A stretch of 64,000 nucleotides of DNA. Origin: Acidovorax sp. sif1233. GTDB taxonomy: Bacteria; Pseudomonadota; Gammaproteobacteria; Burkholderiales; Burkholderiaceae_C. A program made the translations under genes and the position numbers. Below, one piece after another: positions 37,277 through 46,390 of the stretch (the first letter of the stretch is position 1; each line of letters opens with the position of its first letter). The stretch is from assembly GCF_019218755.1 (NCBI RefSeq), contig NZ_JAHUWZ010000009.1, positions 149,639 through 213,638 on the forward strand, read 5' to 3'. The notes under the pieces are model-generated. The model was not told the origin of the DNA. It worked only from the letters and a program-made list of their open reading frames with translations, and did not search any database.

Positions 37277-38164
37277 ATGTTCGATATTTCACAAGCCACC
37301 AACATGCTGACGTCCCTGGGCGTCTCCAGCACCCTGGCGGCCAAGGCGGCCGAACGCACAGCCCAAAAGCATGCGGACGCCGATCCCCTCACCTTCCTGA
37401 AAGAGTTGAAGACCACGCTGGAAGAACTGTCCGCGGAAGGCTCCCAGGGCAAGACGGCGGGGACGGCGGCGACACCCACCACGGTGTCGGAGACCCAGCC
37501 CTATCAACCAACCGCCGCCCTGTACAACAAGGACTCCGGGGCCACCACACAGGCCTCGGCCAAGGCCCCCTTCAGCAACCTGGAGGAATTCCGCGAGTGG
37601 GAAGACGGCCTGGGCGACACCTTCGCAGCAGACTATGAGCCACCAGACTATGTCAAGGTTCTTTCTCTATCACTTTCTGCGGGAGATGAGCGCACCGTCA
37701 GCCGCTACATGTTCTTCAAGAACCATCCCGAGTTTGCCGCTGACTACGAAGCCATCCGCAGCGGCAAGTTGTCCAAGTTCCCCACGGACGGTTCCACACT
37801 GGTGAAAAGCGACCTGTCGACGATGACCAAGGAGACGGCCACTTTCTACAAGAAGAACCCCGCCCAACTGCTTGCGGCAGAGGGCTTCAATATGGATCCA
37901 ACGCTCGTCAAGATGCGCATGGACGGAAAGATTGACGCTCCAGAGGGCGTCCAAGTATCCGAATGGCTCATGGACAACAAATGGACCAAGGACGGGGTTG
38001 TTTCCCAGAACAATCGCGTGGTTCTTGCCCGATCCGACTACATCGGCCTGGATGGCAAGGGCGCCGGCACCTATCGTCTGGGCAAGTACGATACGGTGAC
38101 GGGGAACATTATCGATACCGACGGGCGGGCCTACGATCCGCTCACCGGTGAAGTCCAGGCATAG
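37277..38164 (+). CDS. Hypothetical protein, possibly exported or host-interacting
   Basis: 295 residues from MFDISQATNMLTSLGVSSTLAAKAAERT, with AAGGAG before the ATG. Low-complexity Thr/Ala/Ser stretch at residues 55-95, then a compact domain with EFREWEDGLGDTFAADYE, MFFKNHPEFAADYEAI, FYKKNPAQLLAAEGFNMDP and a C-terminal beta-rich GKGAGTYRLGKYDTVTGNIIDTDGRAYDP. No signal peptide or membrane helix. I do not recognise the family. The disordered Ser/Thr N-terminus resembles type III secreted proteins, but there is no secretion gene nearby. Confidence 0.7.
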   Translation: MFDISQATNMLTSLGVSSTLAAKAAERTAQKHADADPLTFLKELKTTLEELSAEGSQGKTAGTAATPTTVSETQPYQPTAALYNKDSGATTQASAKAPFSNLEEFREWEDGLGDTFAADYEPPDYVKVLSLSLSAGDERTVSRYMFFKNHPEFAADYEAIRSGKLSKFPTDGSTLVKSDLSTMTKETATFYKKNPAQLLAAEGFNMDPTLVKMRMDGKIDAPEGVQVSEWLMDNKWTKDGVVSQNNRVVLARSDYIGLDGKGAGTYRLGKYDTVTGNIIDTDGRAYDPLTGEVQA

Positions 38165-38665
38165 AAACCCACGGACACCTTCCACCAACATTGAGCCACG
38201 CGGCGACATTTCCCGCATGCGGGCACCACGGACGCTTCTTTCAGCGCTGCATTGACAGCATGCCTCGATGTCCCGCGCATCCTGCAGGGCGACGCCCAAT
38301 TCCGGCAAGGCGCTGGCGGGCCTGATCTTCTGCGTGGGCATGCGCCATCGGGCGAGATTCTCCGGCGTGTTGGGCAGCGTCCTTGCGATCGGGCTACAGC
38401 CCGCAATGCCCTTGAGCGGCGGCCCCGCGAAAACCGCAGGCCTCGTCGCGGGCCTGCCTTGATGGCCGCAACACGCGTTCAGTTTCTCTGGCGGGGTGGG
38501 TGAAGGAGCGTGACGCAGGCGCGGTCCGCATGCGGTTCTGACCCGCAGCTTGGCGCCTTCGCTACGCCTTTCTCCTACATCGCACCGGGAACCCATGGCA
38601 ACACCCGGGCCCGCATGGGAAGATAGCCTGAGCACCACCGGACAGAAATAGGAAACCGAGTCGCC
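38165..38665. other. Intergenic region, no gene seen
   Basis: 501 bases. Short frames on both strands have no ribosome site or consistent codon pattern. GCGGGCCTG near 38328 and 38448 and GGCCTCGTCGCGGGCC near 38440 form local hairpins. Confidence 0.4.
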
Positions 38666-38944
38666 ATGAGTATCGTCGTCTACTGGCAAGAACAGCCCGG
38701 GGTGCCTGGGATGGAGATTTTTGACTCCGGAAAACTCCAGGCCGCGCTGGCTCTGTGCGAGATCAAACGCAAGGAAGGAAAGCGCCATGTGTGCATCTCG
38801 AGCGAACTGGCGGAGAGCGTGGGGCATGCCGGTGTGAATACGGTGGCAGATCGGCGGCTGCCAGATGGCTCGCCCTACGATTGGACGAAGTCCCACCGTG
38901 GCGCGGGCCCCCAAAATCCTGGAGGCAAGACCGGCGGGCAGTGA
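38666..38944 (+). CDS. Conserved hypothetical protein
   Basis: 92 residues: MSIVVYWQEQPGVPGMEIFDSGKLQAALALCEIKRKEGKRHVCISSELAESVGHAGVNTV, ending DGSPYDWTKSHR plus a Gly-rich tail. A small alpha/beta fold is likely. Proteins with SE-SVG-x-GV and DG-x-x-YDW-x-K occur across Burkholderiales without known function. No operon partner. Confidence 0.7.
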   Translation: MSIVVYWQEQPGVPGMEIFDSGKLQAALALCEIKRKEGKRHVCISSELAESVGHAGVNTVADRRLPDGSPYDWTKSHRGAGPQNPGGKTGGQ

Positions 38945-39063
38945 AATCCCGCTAAGAGGAAGCTTCTGCCCTGGCCACCCGGTGTGCAGCCGCGTCGCCG
39001 CACTGCCGCCCGCCAGCCCAAGCGACCCACTGGATGATTTTTCAACGTACCCAAGGGGCTGCC

Positions 39064-39237
39064 ATGATCAATCCCATCCCCGCAAAACCCCAGACGCACG
39101 AGCCCGAAGCTCCGGAGAGGCCGAATCCTGTGCCGAGCGAGTCCGAGCCGGAAAGCCGCCCCGTCCCCGCCTCGGTGCCAGAGAAGCCCTGCGAGGTGAA
39201 GCCCGCGTATCCCGAGCCGGAGATTCCCGGCCAGTAG
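39064..39237 (+). CDS. Small Pro/Glu-rich protein
   Basis: 57 residues starting MINPIPAKPQTHEPEAPERPNPVP; nearly half are Pro or Glu, so it is probably disordered. The possible start at 39034 would add ten residues. The frame has good third-position G+C, but low complexity makes the call weak. Confidence 0.4.
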   Translation: MINPIPAKPQTHEPEAPERPNPVPSESEPESRPVPASVPEKPCEVKPAYPEPEIPGQ

Positions 39238-39372
39238 CGCGGGCTGGACGCCCGCGCGGGCGCCTCCATCGGCAGCACGCAACACAACGCCTGCGTGGCC
39301 TGGATCGGCCCGTGATTCCTGTACGCCCCACCCGCCCAGGCGAGCACCCCGTATCCAGCGTTCCAGACCCTC

Positions 39373-39402
39373 TTATTGCAATTGATAATTCATTTGCAAT
39401 AA
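39373..39402 (+). promoter_or_regulatory. Candidate Zur-type operator of the zinc ABC operon
   Basis: Inverted repeat TTATTGCAA (39373-39381) and TTGCAATAA (39394-39402) around TTGATAATTCAT, ending 9 bp before the first ORF of the operon. Fur-family regulators bind A+T-rich dyads like this. Given the zinc-type transporter downstream, Zur is the likely ligand. Identity is inferred. Confidence 0.55.
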
Positions 39403-39411
39403 TATGAACCC

Positions 39412-39588
39412 ATGGAACACCGCCACCATCCCTACTTTCATCGCAAGGCCTGGGAGCGCACGCACCCGATTCGTGCCTGCCGGATCTCCATGGGCGGCAT
39501 GGTGACGCAAGGCCTGGCCGCGCAGCGCCACGGTATGGTTTTGCAGGGGCGCTGCGCCGACTGCGCGGCCGAAGCGGCGGGCGCATGA
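39412..39588 (+). CDS. Small His/Cys-containing protein at head of zinc operon
   Basis: 58 residues: MEHRHHPYFHRKAWERTHPI, then ACRISMGGMVTQGLAAQRHG and a C-terminal RCADCAAEA. It holds five His in the first 20 residues, a CxxC and a further Cys, so metal binding is plausible. The stop overlaps the next start (ATGA at 39585). It directly follows the putative Zur operator. Unknown family; possibly a zinc sensor, chaperone or metallophore-like peptide. Confidence 0.55.
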   Translation: MEHRHHPYFHRKAWERTHPIRACRISMGGMVTQGLAAQRHGMVLQGRCADCAAEAAGA

Positions 39589-39692
39589 GGGGTGTCGCAA
39601 GCCTGCTGATGGCCGGCGCCTGGAAACGGGTCGTGGGTGCGCTGGCGCTGATCGCGCTGCTGTGGCTCGCCGTGGCCTGGGCCATCTCCTGA
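39585..39692 (+). CDS. Tiny single-pass membrane protein in zinc operon
   Basis: 35 codons: MRGVASLLMAGAWKRV followed by a hydrophobic helix VGALALIALLWLAVAWAI. It overlaps the upstream ORF by 4 nt (ATGA) and the downstream ATPase gene by 1 nt (TGATG), which strongly suggests it is translated as part of the operon. Possibly a small subunit or regulator of the transporter. No family known to me. Confidence 0.5.
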   Translation: MRGVASLLMAGAWKRVVGALALIALLWLAVAWAIS

Positions 39693-40438
39693 TGACAGCC
39701 CTCCCCCAACACGCGGCGATCCGCCTGCGCAACCTGACCGTGGCCTACCGCGGCCACCCGGCCGTGCACCACCTGTCGGGCGACTTCGCACCGGGTTCGC
39801 TCACCGCCATCGTCGGGCCGAACGGCGCGGGCAAGACCACCTTGCTGGCGGCCATCATGGGGCGCGTCTCGCCGGTCGAAGGGGAGGTGCAGCGCGCCGC
39901 CGGCCGCATCGCCTGGCTGCCGCAGCAGGTCGAGATCGACCGCAGCTTTCCGATCCGCGTGTTCGATCTGGTCGCGCTGGGCCACTGGTCGCGCGTCGGA
40001 AGCCTGCGCGGACTCGACGCGCCGCAGCGCGAGGCCGTGCACCACGCGCTCGATGCGGTTGGCCTGGCCGGCTTCGAACGCCGCGGGATCGCCGAACTGT
40101 CCGCAGGCCAATTCCAGCGCGTGCTGTTCGCGCGCGTGCTGCTGCAGGATGCGCCGGTGATCCTGCTCGATGAGCCCTTCAACGCCATCGATGCGCGCAC
40201 CACCGCCGACCTGCTCGCCGTGGTGGCCCGCTGGCACGCCGAGTCTCGCACCGTCATCGCGGTGCTGCACGATCTGGAACAGGTGCGCCGGCATTTCGAC
40301 CGAACGCTGTTGATGGCGCGGCGCTGCGTGGCCTGGGGACCGACAGCAGAGGTGCTGCACGCCGAGCACCTGTTCCGCGCCCGGCAGATGGCCGAGGCCT
40401 GGGACGACGATGCGGCGTTGTGCGAGGAAGCCGCGTGA
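39692..40438 (+). CDS. znuC: Zinc/manganese-type ABC transporter ATPase
   Basis: 248 residues. Walker A IVGPNGAGKTTL, Q-loop WLPQQVEIDRSFP, signature ELSAGQFQRV (a variant of LSGGQ), Walker B VILLDEPF and H-loop VLHDLEQ: a cluster-9 metal importer ATPase. The start overlaps the 35-codon ORF and its stop overlaps the permease start. The symbol reflects the family and the His-rich binding protein; manganese cannot be excluded. Confidence 0.88.
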   Translation: MTALPQHAAIRLRNLTVAYRGHPAVHHLSGDFAPGSLTAIVGPNGAGKTTLLAAIMGRVSPVEGEVQRAAGRIAWLPQQVEIDRSFPIRVFDLVALGHWSRVGSLRGLDAPQREAVHHALDAVGLAGFERRGIAELSAGQFQRVLFARVLLQDAPVILLDEPFNAIDARTTADLLAVVARWHAESRTVIAVLHDLEQVRRHFDRTLLMARRCVAWGPTAEVLHAEHLFRARQMAEAWDDDAALCEEAA

Positions 40439-41307
40439 CGCTGGCATCCCTGCTCCTCCAGCCGTTCTCCGAGTACGGCTTCATGCGCCGCGCGCTGGTC
40501 GCGACGCTAGCCCTGAGCCTCGGCAGCGCGCCGATGGGCACGCTGCTGGTGCTGCGACGCATGAGCCTGGTGGGCGATGCCATGGGCCACGCGCTGCTGC
40601 CGGGGGCCGCGCTGGGGTTTCTGATCGCCGGCTTCTCGCTGCCGGCCATGAGCCTGGGCGGTTTCTTCGCGGCGCTCGCGGTCGCGCTCGCAGCGGGCTT
40701 CGTGACGCGGACCACGTCGCAGCGCGAGGACGCGAGTTTCGCGGCCTTCTACCTCATCGCGCTTGCGCTGGGCGTGCTGATGGTCTCGACGCACGGCAGC
40801 AGCGTCGATCTGATGCACCTGCTGTTCGGCACCATCCTGGCCGTGGACGATGCGGCGCTGCTGCTCATCGCCAACGTCGCCAGCGTGACGCTGGCCGTCC
40901 TGGCCGTGATCTATCGGCCGCTGGTGGTGGAGTGCCTGGACCCTGGATTTCTTCGCAATGTCGGCGGCCGCGGCACGCTGGTGCACGCCGTCTTCCTGGT
41001 GCTGACCGTGGCGAACCTCGTGGCGGGCTTCCAGGCCCTGGGCACACTGATGGCCGTCGGTCTGATGATGCTGCCCGCCACGGCGGCACGCTTCTGGGCG
41101 GCGGAAGTCTGGAGCCTGGCGCTGGTGGCGGCCGTCATCGCGGCGCTCTCGGGCTTCATCGGCTTGCTGCTGTCGTACCACGCACAGTGGCCGTCGGGCC
41201 CGGCCATCGTGCTGGTCGCGGGCATCGCCTATCTGCTCTCCGTCGCCGCGGGCCCCCGCGACGGCCTTCTCTGGCGCCACCGGCGCCGTCCACACCGCAA
41301 GGCCTGA
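40435..41307 (+). CDS. znuB: Zinc/manganese-type ABC transporter permease
   Basis: 290 residues from GTG 40435 (GTGA overlap with the ATPase stop; GAGGAAG upstream). About eight membrane helices; family phrases RRMSLVGDAMGHALLPGAALGF and LVAGFQALGTLMAVGLMMLPATAARFWA are typical of ABC-3 permeases. Forms the inner-membrane channel for metal delivered by the downstream binding protein. Confidence 0.9.
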   Translation: MTLASLLLQPFSEYGFMRRALVATLALSLGSAPMGTLLVLRRMSLVGDAMGHALLPGAALGFLIAGFSLPAMSLGGFFAALAVALAAGFVTRTTSQREDASFAAFYLIALALGVLMVSTHGSSVDLMHLLFGTILAVDDAALLLIANVASVTLAVLAVIYRPLVVECLDPGFLRNVGGRGTLVHAVFLVLTVANLVAGFQALGTLMAVGLMMLPATAARFWAAEVWSLALVAAVIAALSGFIGLLLSYHAQWPSGPAIVLVAGIAYLLSVAAGPRDGLLWRHRRRPHRKA

Positions 41308-41308
41308 C

Positions 41309-42223
41309 ATGACTCTCTCCCGCCGATCTTCCGTCGCGGCGCTGCTGCTGGCACTGGCTGCCTCTCCCGCGTTGGCGCAATCCGAACGGCCGCTGCGGGT
41401 CGTGGCCAGCTTTTCCATCCTGGCGGACATCGTTCGCGAAGTCGGCGGCGATGCCGTCGACGTCGTCGCCCTGGTCGGCCCCGATGCCGATGCGCACGTG
41501 TTCCAGCCCAGCCCGGCGGACGCCCGCCACCTGGCCCGCGCCGACCTGGTCGTGGTCAACGGCCTGGGGTTCGAAGGCTGGATCGACCGCCTGGTGCGGG
41601 CCTCGGGCTATCGCGGCAAAGTGGTGATAGCGAGCCAGGGCGTGAAGCTGCGCAAGGATGGGCACGGCCACGGGGGCAAGCCGGGCCACGGCAGCGACCC
41701 GCACGCCTGGCAGGACCTCGCGAACGCTGAGCGCTACGTTGCGAATGTGCGCGACGCGCTGGGCGGCCTGCGGCCCGCTTCTGCGGGCGTGTTCGCGCAG
41801 CGCGCGGCGCGCTACACCGAGCAGATCCGGGCGCTCGACCGCGAGGTGCGTGCGCAGCTCGCGGCCGTGCCGCGCCCCAAGCGCCGGGTGATCACCTCGC
41901 ACGATGCCTTCGGCTACTTCGGTGCGGCCTATGGCGTCGACTTCCTGTCGCCGCAGGGCGTGAGCACCGACGGCGAGGCTTCGGCCGCCGATGTGGCGAA
42001 GCTGATCGACCAGATCCGCCGGCAGGACGTGCGCGCGGTGTTTGTCGAGAACATCACCGATCCGCGCCTGGTGGAGCGCATCGCGAAGGAAGGCGGCGCG
42101 GTGCTGGGCGGCAGGCTGTACTCCGACGCGCTCTCGGCGCCCGGCACCGAGGCCGACACCTACCTCAAGCTCTTCGCGCACAACGCCAAGGCGCTGGCTT
42201 CCGGCCTGGCGGGGACGCGGTGA
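41309..42223 (+). CDS. znuA: Zinc/manganese-type ABC transporter substrate-binding protein
   Basis: 304 residues. Sec signal peptide ending SPALAQ. Cluster-9 metal-binding fold: VVASFSILADIVREVGGD, PDADAHVFQPSPADARHLARADLVVVNGLGFEGW, a His-rich loop at about residues 117-130 (DGHGHGGKPGHGSDPHAW), TSHDAFGYFGAAYGV and FVENITDPRLVERIA. The short His/Asp/Gly loop next to the first metal His is a mark of zinc-specific ZnuA. Starts 1 nt after the permease stop. Confidence 0.9.
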   Translation: MTLSRRSSVAALLLALAASPALAQSERPLRVVASFSILADIVREVGGDAVDVVALVGPDADAHVFQPSPADARHLARADLVVVNGLGFEGWIDRLVRASGYRGKVVIASQGVKLRKDGHGHGGKPGHGSDPHAWQDLANAERYVANVRDALGGLRPASAGVFAQRAARYTEQIRALDREVRAQLAAVPRPKRRVITSHDAFGYFGAAYGVDFLSPQGVSTDGEASAADVAKLIDQIRRQDVRAVFVENITDPRLVERIAKEGGAVLGGRLYSDALSAPGTEADTYLKLFAHNAKALASGLAGTR

Positions 42224-42397
42224 CCGACGGATTGGCAGCCCACCCCGCGGCCTCGGGGCGCGCACCAGACTCCGTCTGTTCCGGCGTTGCCCATGGGCGT
42301 ACCGCGAACGCGCGGTGCATGAGTTCTTCATCCCGTTGACGGTGACCGGCTGCGCGGCAATGCGGCGGCTTGCCCTTCCAGCACAGCCCCTGGCAGC

Positions 42398-43300
42398 TCA
42401 GTCCTCGTCCAGCGCCTGAAACCGGTCCGCCAGGAAATCCACCAGCGCCCGCACCGCCGGCAGCAGCCCGCGCCGCGAGGCGAACACCGCGTGGATGATC
42501 TCGCGGCGCGGCGCCCAGCCGGGGATCACGTGGATCAGCTGGCCGTGCTCGATCTGCTCGCGCACCATCATGGAGGGCAGCTGCACCACGCCCACGCCTG
42601 CGATGGCGGCGGCCCGCAGCGCCAGCATCCCGCGTGTGATCAGGCGCGGCCGGTGGCGAATGGCCGCCCGGGCATCCTCGGGGCCGACAAGGTTCCACAC
42701 ATGCTCATGCTGCGGCAGGCCCAGGTCCATGCTCGGCAGGCCCGCCAGGTCGGCGGGTGTTTTTGGTATGCCATTGGACAGCAGGCGCGGACATGCCACC
42801 AGGCATTGCCCGCGCTCCGCAAGCACGCGCATCACCAGGTCGCTGTCCTCGATCGGCGGCGGACGCACGCGGATGGCCACGTCGATTCCCTCGCCCACCA
42901 CGTCCACGCGCCGATTGGTTTCCTCCAGATGGATCTCCACGCGCGGATGCGCCACCATGAAAGCCGCCACCATGTCGGCGATGCGCGCATCGAGCAGCGC
43001 CACCGGGCAGGTCATGCGCACGATGCCCCGTGGTTCGGCATGCGCCAGCGCAATGGCTTCGTCGGCGGCCTCGGCCTCCACCAGCATCGCCTTGCAATGG
43101 CCATAGTAGGTCTGGCCGGTCTCGGTGACGGCAAAACGCCGGGTGGACCGCTGGATCAGGCGCGTCCCCAGGCGCTCTTCCAGCAGCGCGATGCGCCGGC
43201 TCAGCTTGGACTTGGGCATGCCCAGCGCGCGACCGGCCGGCGCGAAGCCGCCGTGGTCCACCACCTGCACGTAGTAGTAAAGATCGTTCAGGTCTTTCAT
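42398..43300 (-). CDS. LysR-family transcriptional regulator
   Basis: 300 residues. HTH: DLYYYVQVVDHGGFAPAGRALGMPKSKLSRRIALLEERLG; effector-binding domain to the C-terminus. Divergent from the pirin and isochorismatase-family genes, which it probably controls. The sequence is of the LTTR subgroup often found beside pirin genes. The inducer is unknown. Confidence 0.92.
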   Translation of the reverse strand: MKDLNDLYYYVQVVDHGGFAPAGRALGMPKSKLSRRIALLEERLGTRLIQRSTRRFAVTETGQTYYGHCKAMLVEAEAADEAIALAHAEPRGIVRMTCPVALLDARIADMVAAFMVAHPRVEIHLEETNRRVDVVGEGIDVAIRVRPPPIEDSDLVMRVLAERGQCLVACPRLLSNGIPKTPADLAGLPSMDLGLPQHEHVWNLVGPEDARAAIRHRPRLITRGMLALRAAAIAGVGVVQLPSMMVREQIEHGQLIHVIPGWAPRREIIHAVFASRRGLLPAVRALVDFLADRFQALDED

Positions 43301-43430
43301 CAGGGACAGGCCTTATCGTTCCTTAAATAGAACTCTGATGGCAAATATTGCCAACTACCAGGATCATCGTTCAAACCATATTCTCTATCCATCGGCCAAG
43401 ATCTTTGTCTGGCGACGCAAGGAGATGCAA

Positions 43431-44294
43431 ATGAAGAAAGTTCTCGGTGTCTACAGCGCTCCCCGTCCACACTGGGTGGGCGATGGTTTCCCTGTCCGCT
43501 CGCTGTTTGGCTATGACGGCCTGGGCCAGCACCTGAGCCCGTTCCTGCTGCTCGATCATGCGGCGCCGACGCCCTTCGGGCCAGCCGTGCGCCCTCGCGG
43601 CGTCGGCCAGCATCCGCACCGAGGCTTCGAGACCGTGACCATCGTCTACCAGGGTGAACTGGAGCACAAGGACTCCACCGGTGCGGGCGGCCTGATCGGC
43701 CCTGGTGACGTGCAGTGGATGACCGCCGGCGGCGGCATCCTGCACGAGGAATTCCACTCGCGCGCCTTCACCGAACGCGGGGGCACCATCGAGATGGTGC
43801 AGCTCTGGGTCAACCTGCCCGCGAAGGACAAGATGGCCGCGCCGGGCTACCAGACCCTGGTGGATGCGCAGATTCCAACCGTGGACCTGCCCGAGGGCGC
43901 GGGCCGGGTGCGGGTGATTGCCGGCGAGTTCGACGGGCATCGCGGCCCGGCGCGCACCTTCACGGCGATGAACGTGTGGGACATCCGCATCGGCCAGGGC
44001 AGCGTGGGCCGCTTCGACGCGAAGGACGGCCATACGCTGGCACTGGTCGTGCTGCACGGCACGGTGCTGGTGAACGGGACCATCGCGCGGGAATGGCAAC
44101 TGGTGCACCTCGACCGTACCGGCAGCGGCGTGGAGATCGAGGCCCACAGCGATGCGACCGTGCTGTGGCTGTCGGGCGAGCCGATCGACGAGCCCGTGGT
44201 GGGCTACGGCCCGTTCGTGATGAACAGCGAGGCCGAGATCCGCCAGGCCATGGCCGACTTCAACAGCGGCCGCTTCGGCCTGATGACGGCCTGA
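43431..44294 (+). CDS. Pirin family protein
   Basis: 287 residues from MKKVLGVYSAPRPHWVGDGFPVRS; AAGGAG lies 7 nt upstream, so the frame start at 43338 is rejected. Double cupin with the metal-binding HPHRGFETVT and HEEFHS motifs in the N-terminal cupin. Many bacterial pirins have quercetinase-like dioxygenase activity; others act as redox-sensing regulators. Probably induced by the divergent LysR protein. Confidence 0.92.
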   Translation: MKKVLGVYSAPRPHWVGDGFPVRSLFGYDGLGQHLSPFLLLDHAAPTPFGPAVRPRGVGQHPHRGFETVTIVYQGELEHKDSTGAGGLIGPGDVQWMTAGGGILHEEFHSRAFTERGGTIEMVQLWVNLPAKDKMAAPGYQTLVDAQIPTVDLPEGAGRVRVIAGEFDGHRGPARTFTAMNVWDIRIGQGSVGRFDAKDGHTLALVVLHGTVLVNGTIAREWQLVHLDRTGSGVEIEAHSDATVLWLSGEPIDEPVVGYGPFVMNSEAEIRQAMADFNSGRFGLMTA

Positions 44295-44434
44295 GCACAC
44301 GAGGCTTTCCAGAAGGAAGGCCTCCCCTCTTTTCCCTTCGGCGCGGTGTTGGCTTTCCGGACTTGCTGGCCGGAGGGACACGGCTGCGTCCCATCCGCCC
44401 ATCCCGGGCAATTTGCAAACTCCAGGAGATGACC

Positions 44435-45124
44435 ATGAACACCCCCAACACCATCGCCAACTTCAGCGGCGCACGACCGATCATCGACCCTGACAACGCG
44501 GCGATGCTCCTGATCGACCACCAGAGCGGCCTGTTCCAGACCATCAAGGACATGCCCTTCACCGAGGTACGCAGCAACGCGACGACGCTGGCCAAGGTGG
44601 CGACGCTGGCCAAGATGCCGGTCATCACCACGGCCTCGGTGCCACAGGGTCCGAACGGCCCGCTGATCCCCGAAATCCACAAATACGCCCCGCACGCGCA
44701 GTATGTGGCGCGCAAGGGCGAGATCAACGCCTGGGACAACCCCGAGTTCGTCGCCGCCGTGAAGGCCACGGGGCGCAGGCAGCTCATCATCGCCGGCACC
44801 ATCACCAGCGTGTGCATGGCCTTTCCGAGCATCGCGGCGGTGCATGAGGGCTACCAGGTGTTCGCCGTCATCGATGCCTCGGGCACCTACTCGAAGATGG
44901 CCCAGGAGATCACGCTGGCGCGCATCGTGCAGGCCGGGGTGGTGCCGATGGACACGGCCGCCGTGTGTTCTGAGGTGCAAAAGACCTGGAACCGCGACGA
45001 TGCGCTGCAATGGGCCGAGGCCTACAGCGCCGTGTTCCCGCCCTACCAGCTGCTGATTGAAAGCCATGCCATGGCGCAGGAAGTGGCAAAGAGCCACGAG
45101 CCACTGGATTCGCAGCGTTCCTGA
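44435..45124 (+). CDS. Isochorismatase-family cysteine hydrolase
   Basis: 229 residues from MNTPNTIANFSGARPIIDPDN, with AGGAG 6 nt upstream. Catalytic triad: Asp in AMLLIDHQSGLF, Lys near VARKGEINAWD, Cys in TITSVCMAFPSIAAV. Members hydrolyse amides or vinyl ethers (nicotinamidase, isochorismatase); the YcaC-like subfamily fits best. It follows pirin in the same direction, about 140 nt away. Substrate unknown. Confidence 0.88.
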   Translation: MNTPNTIANFSGARPIIDPDNAAMLLIDHQSGLFQTIKDMPFTEVRSNATTLAKVATLAKMPVITTASVPQGPNGPLIPEIHKYAPHAQYVARKGEINAWDNPEFVAAVKATGRRQLIIAGTITSVCMAFPSIAAVHEGYQVFAVIDASGTYSKMAQEITLARIVQAGVVPMDTAAVCSEVQKTWNRDDALQWAEAYSAVFPPYQLLIESHAMAQEVAKSHEPLDSQRS

Positions 45125-45240
45125 ATCAGGGGCGGAACACGCCGTGGGGGTGAGCGCTCCACTTCAGCAGCAGGTGTAGCAACGGTTGCCCCCGCCAGAG
45201 CCATGCATTGCACGTCCGCAGGCATCGCCCTGAATGGATC

Positions 45241-46005
45241 TCACCCTCGCCCGACAAACGGCATCCTGGTGGCCATCACCGTGTGAAACAGCACGTTCGC
45301 CTCCAGAGGCAGGCTGGCCATGTACAGCACCGACTGCGCCACGATGTCGGCATCCATCAAGGGTTCGATGGCGATTTCCCCATTGGCCTGCGGCACCCCC
45401 TTGGCCATGCGCGACGCCAAGTCCGTCATGGCATTGCCAATGTCGATCTGGCCTACCGCGACGTTGTATGCGCGCCCGTCAAGTGCCGCAGTTTTCGTCA
45501 GACCCATCACGGCATGTTTTGTCGCGGTGTAGGCGGCCGAGTTGGGCCGGGGCGCGTGTGCAGAAATCGAGCCATTGTTGATGATGCGCCCGCCCTGCGG
45601 GGTCTGATCGCGCATGGTCCGAAAGGCCTGCTGCAGGCAATAAAACATGCCGTTCAGGTTCACATCCACCACGTCGCGCCACTGCTGCGGTGTCCAGTCC
45701 AAGAAGGAGCCGGATGGATTGCCTCGTCCCGCATTGTTGAACAGCAAGTCCACGCGCCCGAAGCGGGCGACGGCCTGTGCAAAGAGGCTTTCCACGGCGG
45801 CGGGGTCGCACACATCGGTGGGTACACACAGCATGCGGGCTCCCGCGCCAAAGCTTGCCTGGGCCTGCGCAGCCACTTCTTCCAGGAGTGCGGCGCGGCG
45901 CCCTGCCAGCACGACGCAATAGCCGTTGCCCGCCAGGGCGAGTGCAACAGCCTTGCCAATACCGGAACCGGCGCCCGTGACCACGGCAACTTTTTCAGCG
46001 TTCAT
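45241..46005 (-). CDS. Short-chain dehydrogenase/reductase
   Basis: 254 residues from [26 protein letters not shown]. Classical SDR motifs: TGAGSGIG (NADP/NAD binding), NNAGRGN, Ser in [11 protein letters not shown], and catalytic YTATK. Cofactor preference is open: the Arg in LAGRRAA favours NADP. The longer frame to 46053 is unnecessary. Substrate unknown; converges with the hydrolase at 44435. Confidence 0.9.
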   Translation of the reverse strand: MNAEKVAVVTGAGSGIGKAVALALAGNGYCVVLAGRRAALLEEVAAQAQASFGAGARMLCVPTDVCDPAAVESLFAQAVARFGRVDLLFNNAGRGNPSGSFLDWTPQQWRDVVDVNLNGMFYCLQQAFRTMRDQTPQGGRIINNGSISAHAPRPNSAAYTATKHAVMGLTKTAALDGRAYNVAVGQIDIGNAMTDLASRMAKGVPQANGEIAIEPLMDADIVAQSVLYMASLPLEANVLFHTVMATRMPFVGRG

Positions 46006-46390
46006 TCTTGGTGTCCATTCAATTTCGGGAAGACTGGCGGGCAAGCGCGCCATGCAGAAAGTCTAGCGGCACCGCGCCGAGGATGTCGGGTCGAAACGGG
46101 ATCTCCTTGCGCTGGCTTGGCTGGCGGCTCTTCTCACGCAGTTGCGGCACCGCCCTCGGGATTTTTTTGCCGTGTGTGCTCCCGCAGGGTTGCCTTCAAC
46201 GCCTTCTTCGCCACGTCAACGTGGGCGACAGGGGGCACCTTCCACAAGTTCAACAGATCGTCGTCGAGGGTCCGCTCTGGTTGCACAACGTTTGGGTGGG
46301 ATGCCGAGGGACGCCGCAGGTCTCATCACGCGCCAAGGGGTTCGGCACTGCTGCCGCTCGTCAAAGAGCTGGGAGACGGAAGCGCCCCCC
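46006..46390. other. Intergenic region between SDR and zinc-ribbon genes
   Basis: 385 bases with no convincing gene; frames on the + strand lack ribosome sites. CCCCTCACGGGGCAGGCGCAGGGG near 46388 forms a hairpin at the end of the downstream leftward gene, but no T-run follows it. Confidence 0.4.

Noticed and set aside
38131..38506. Short ORFs on both strands at 38131-38503
   Set aside because: No ribosome sites, no homology pattern, overlapping each other; treated as intergenic.
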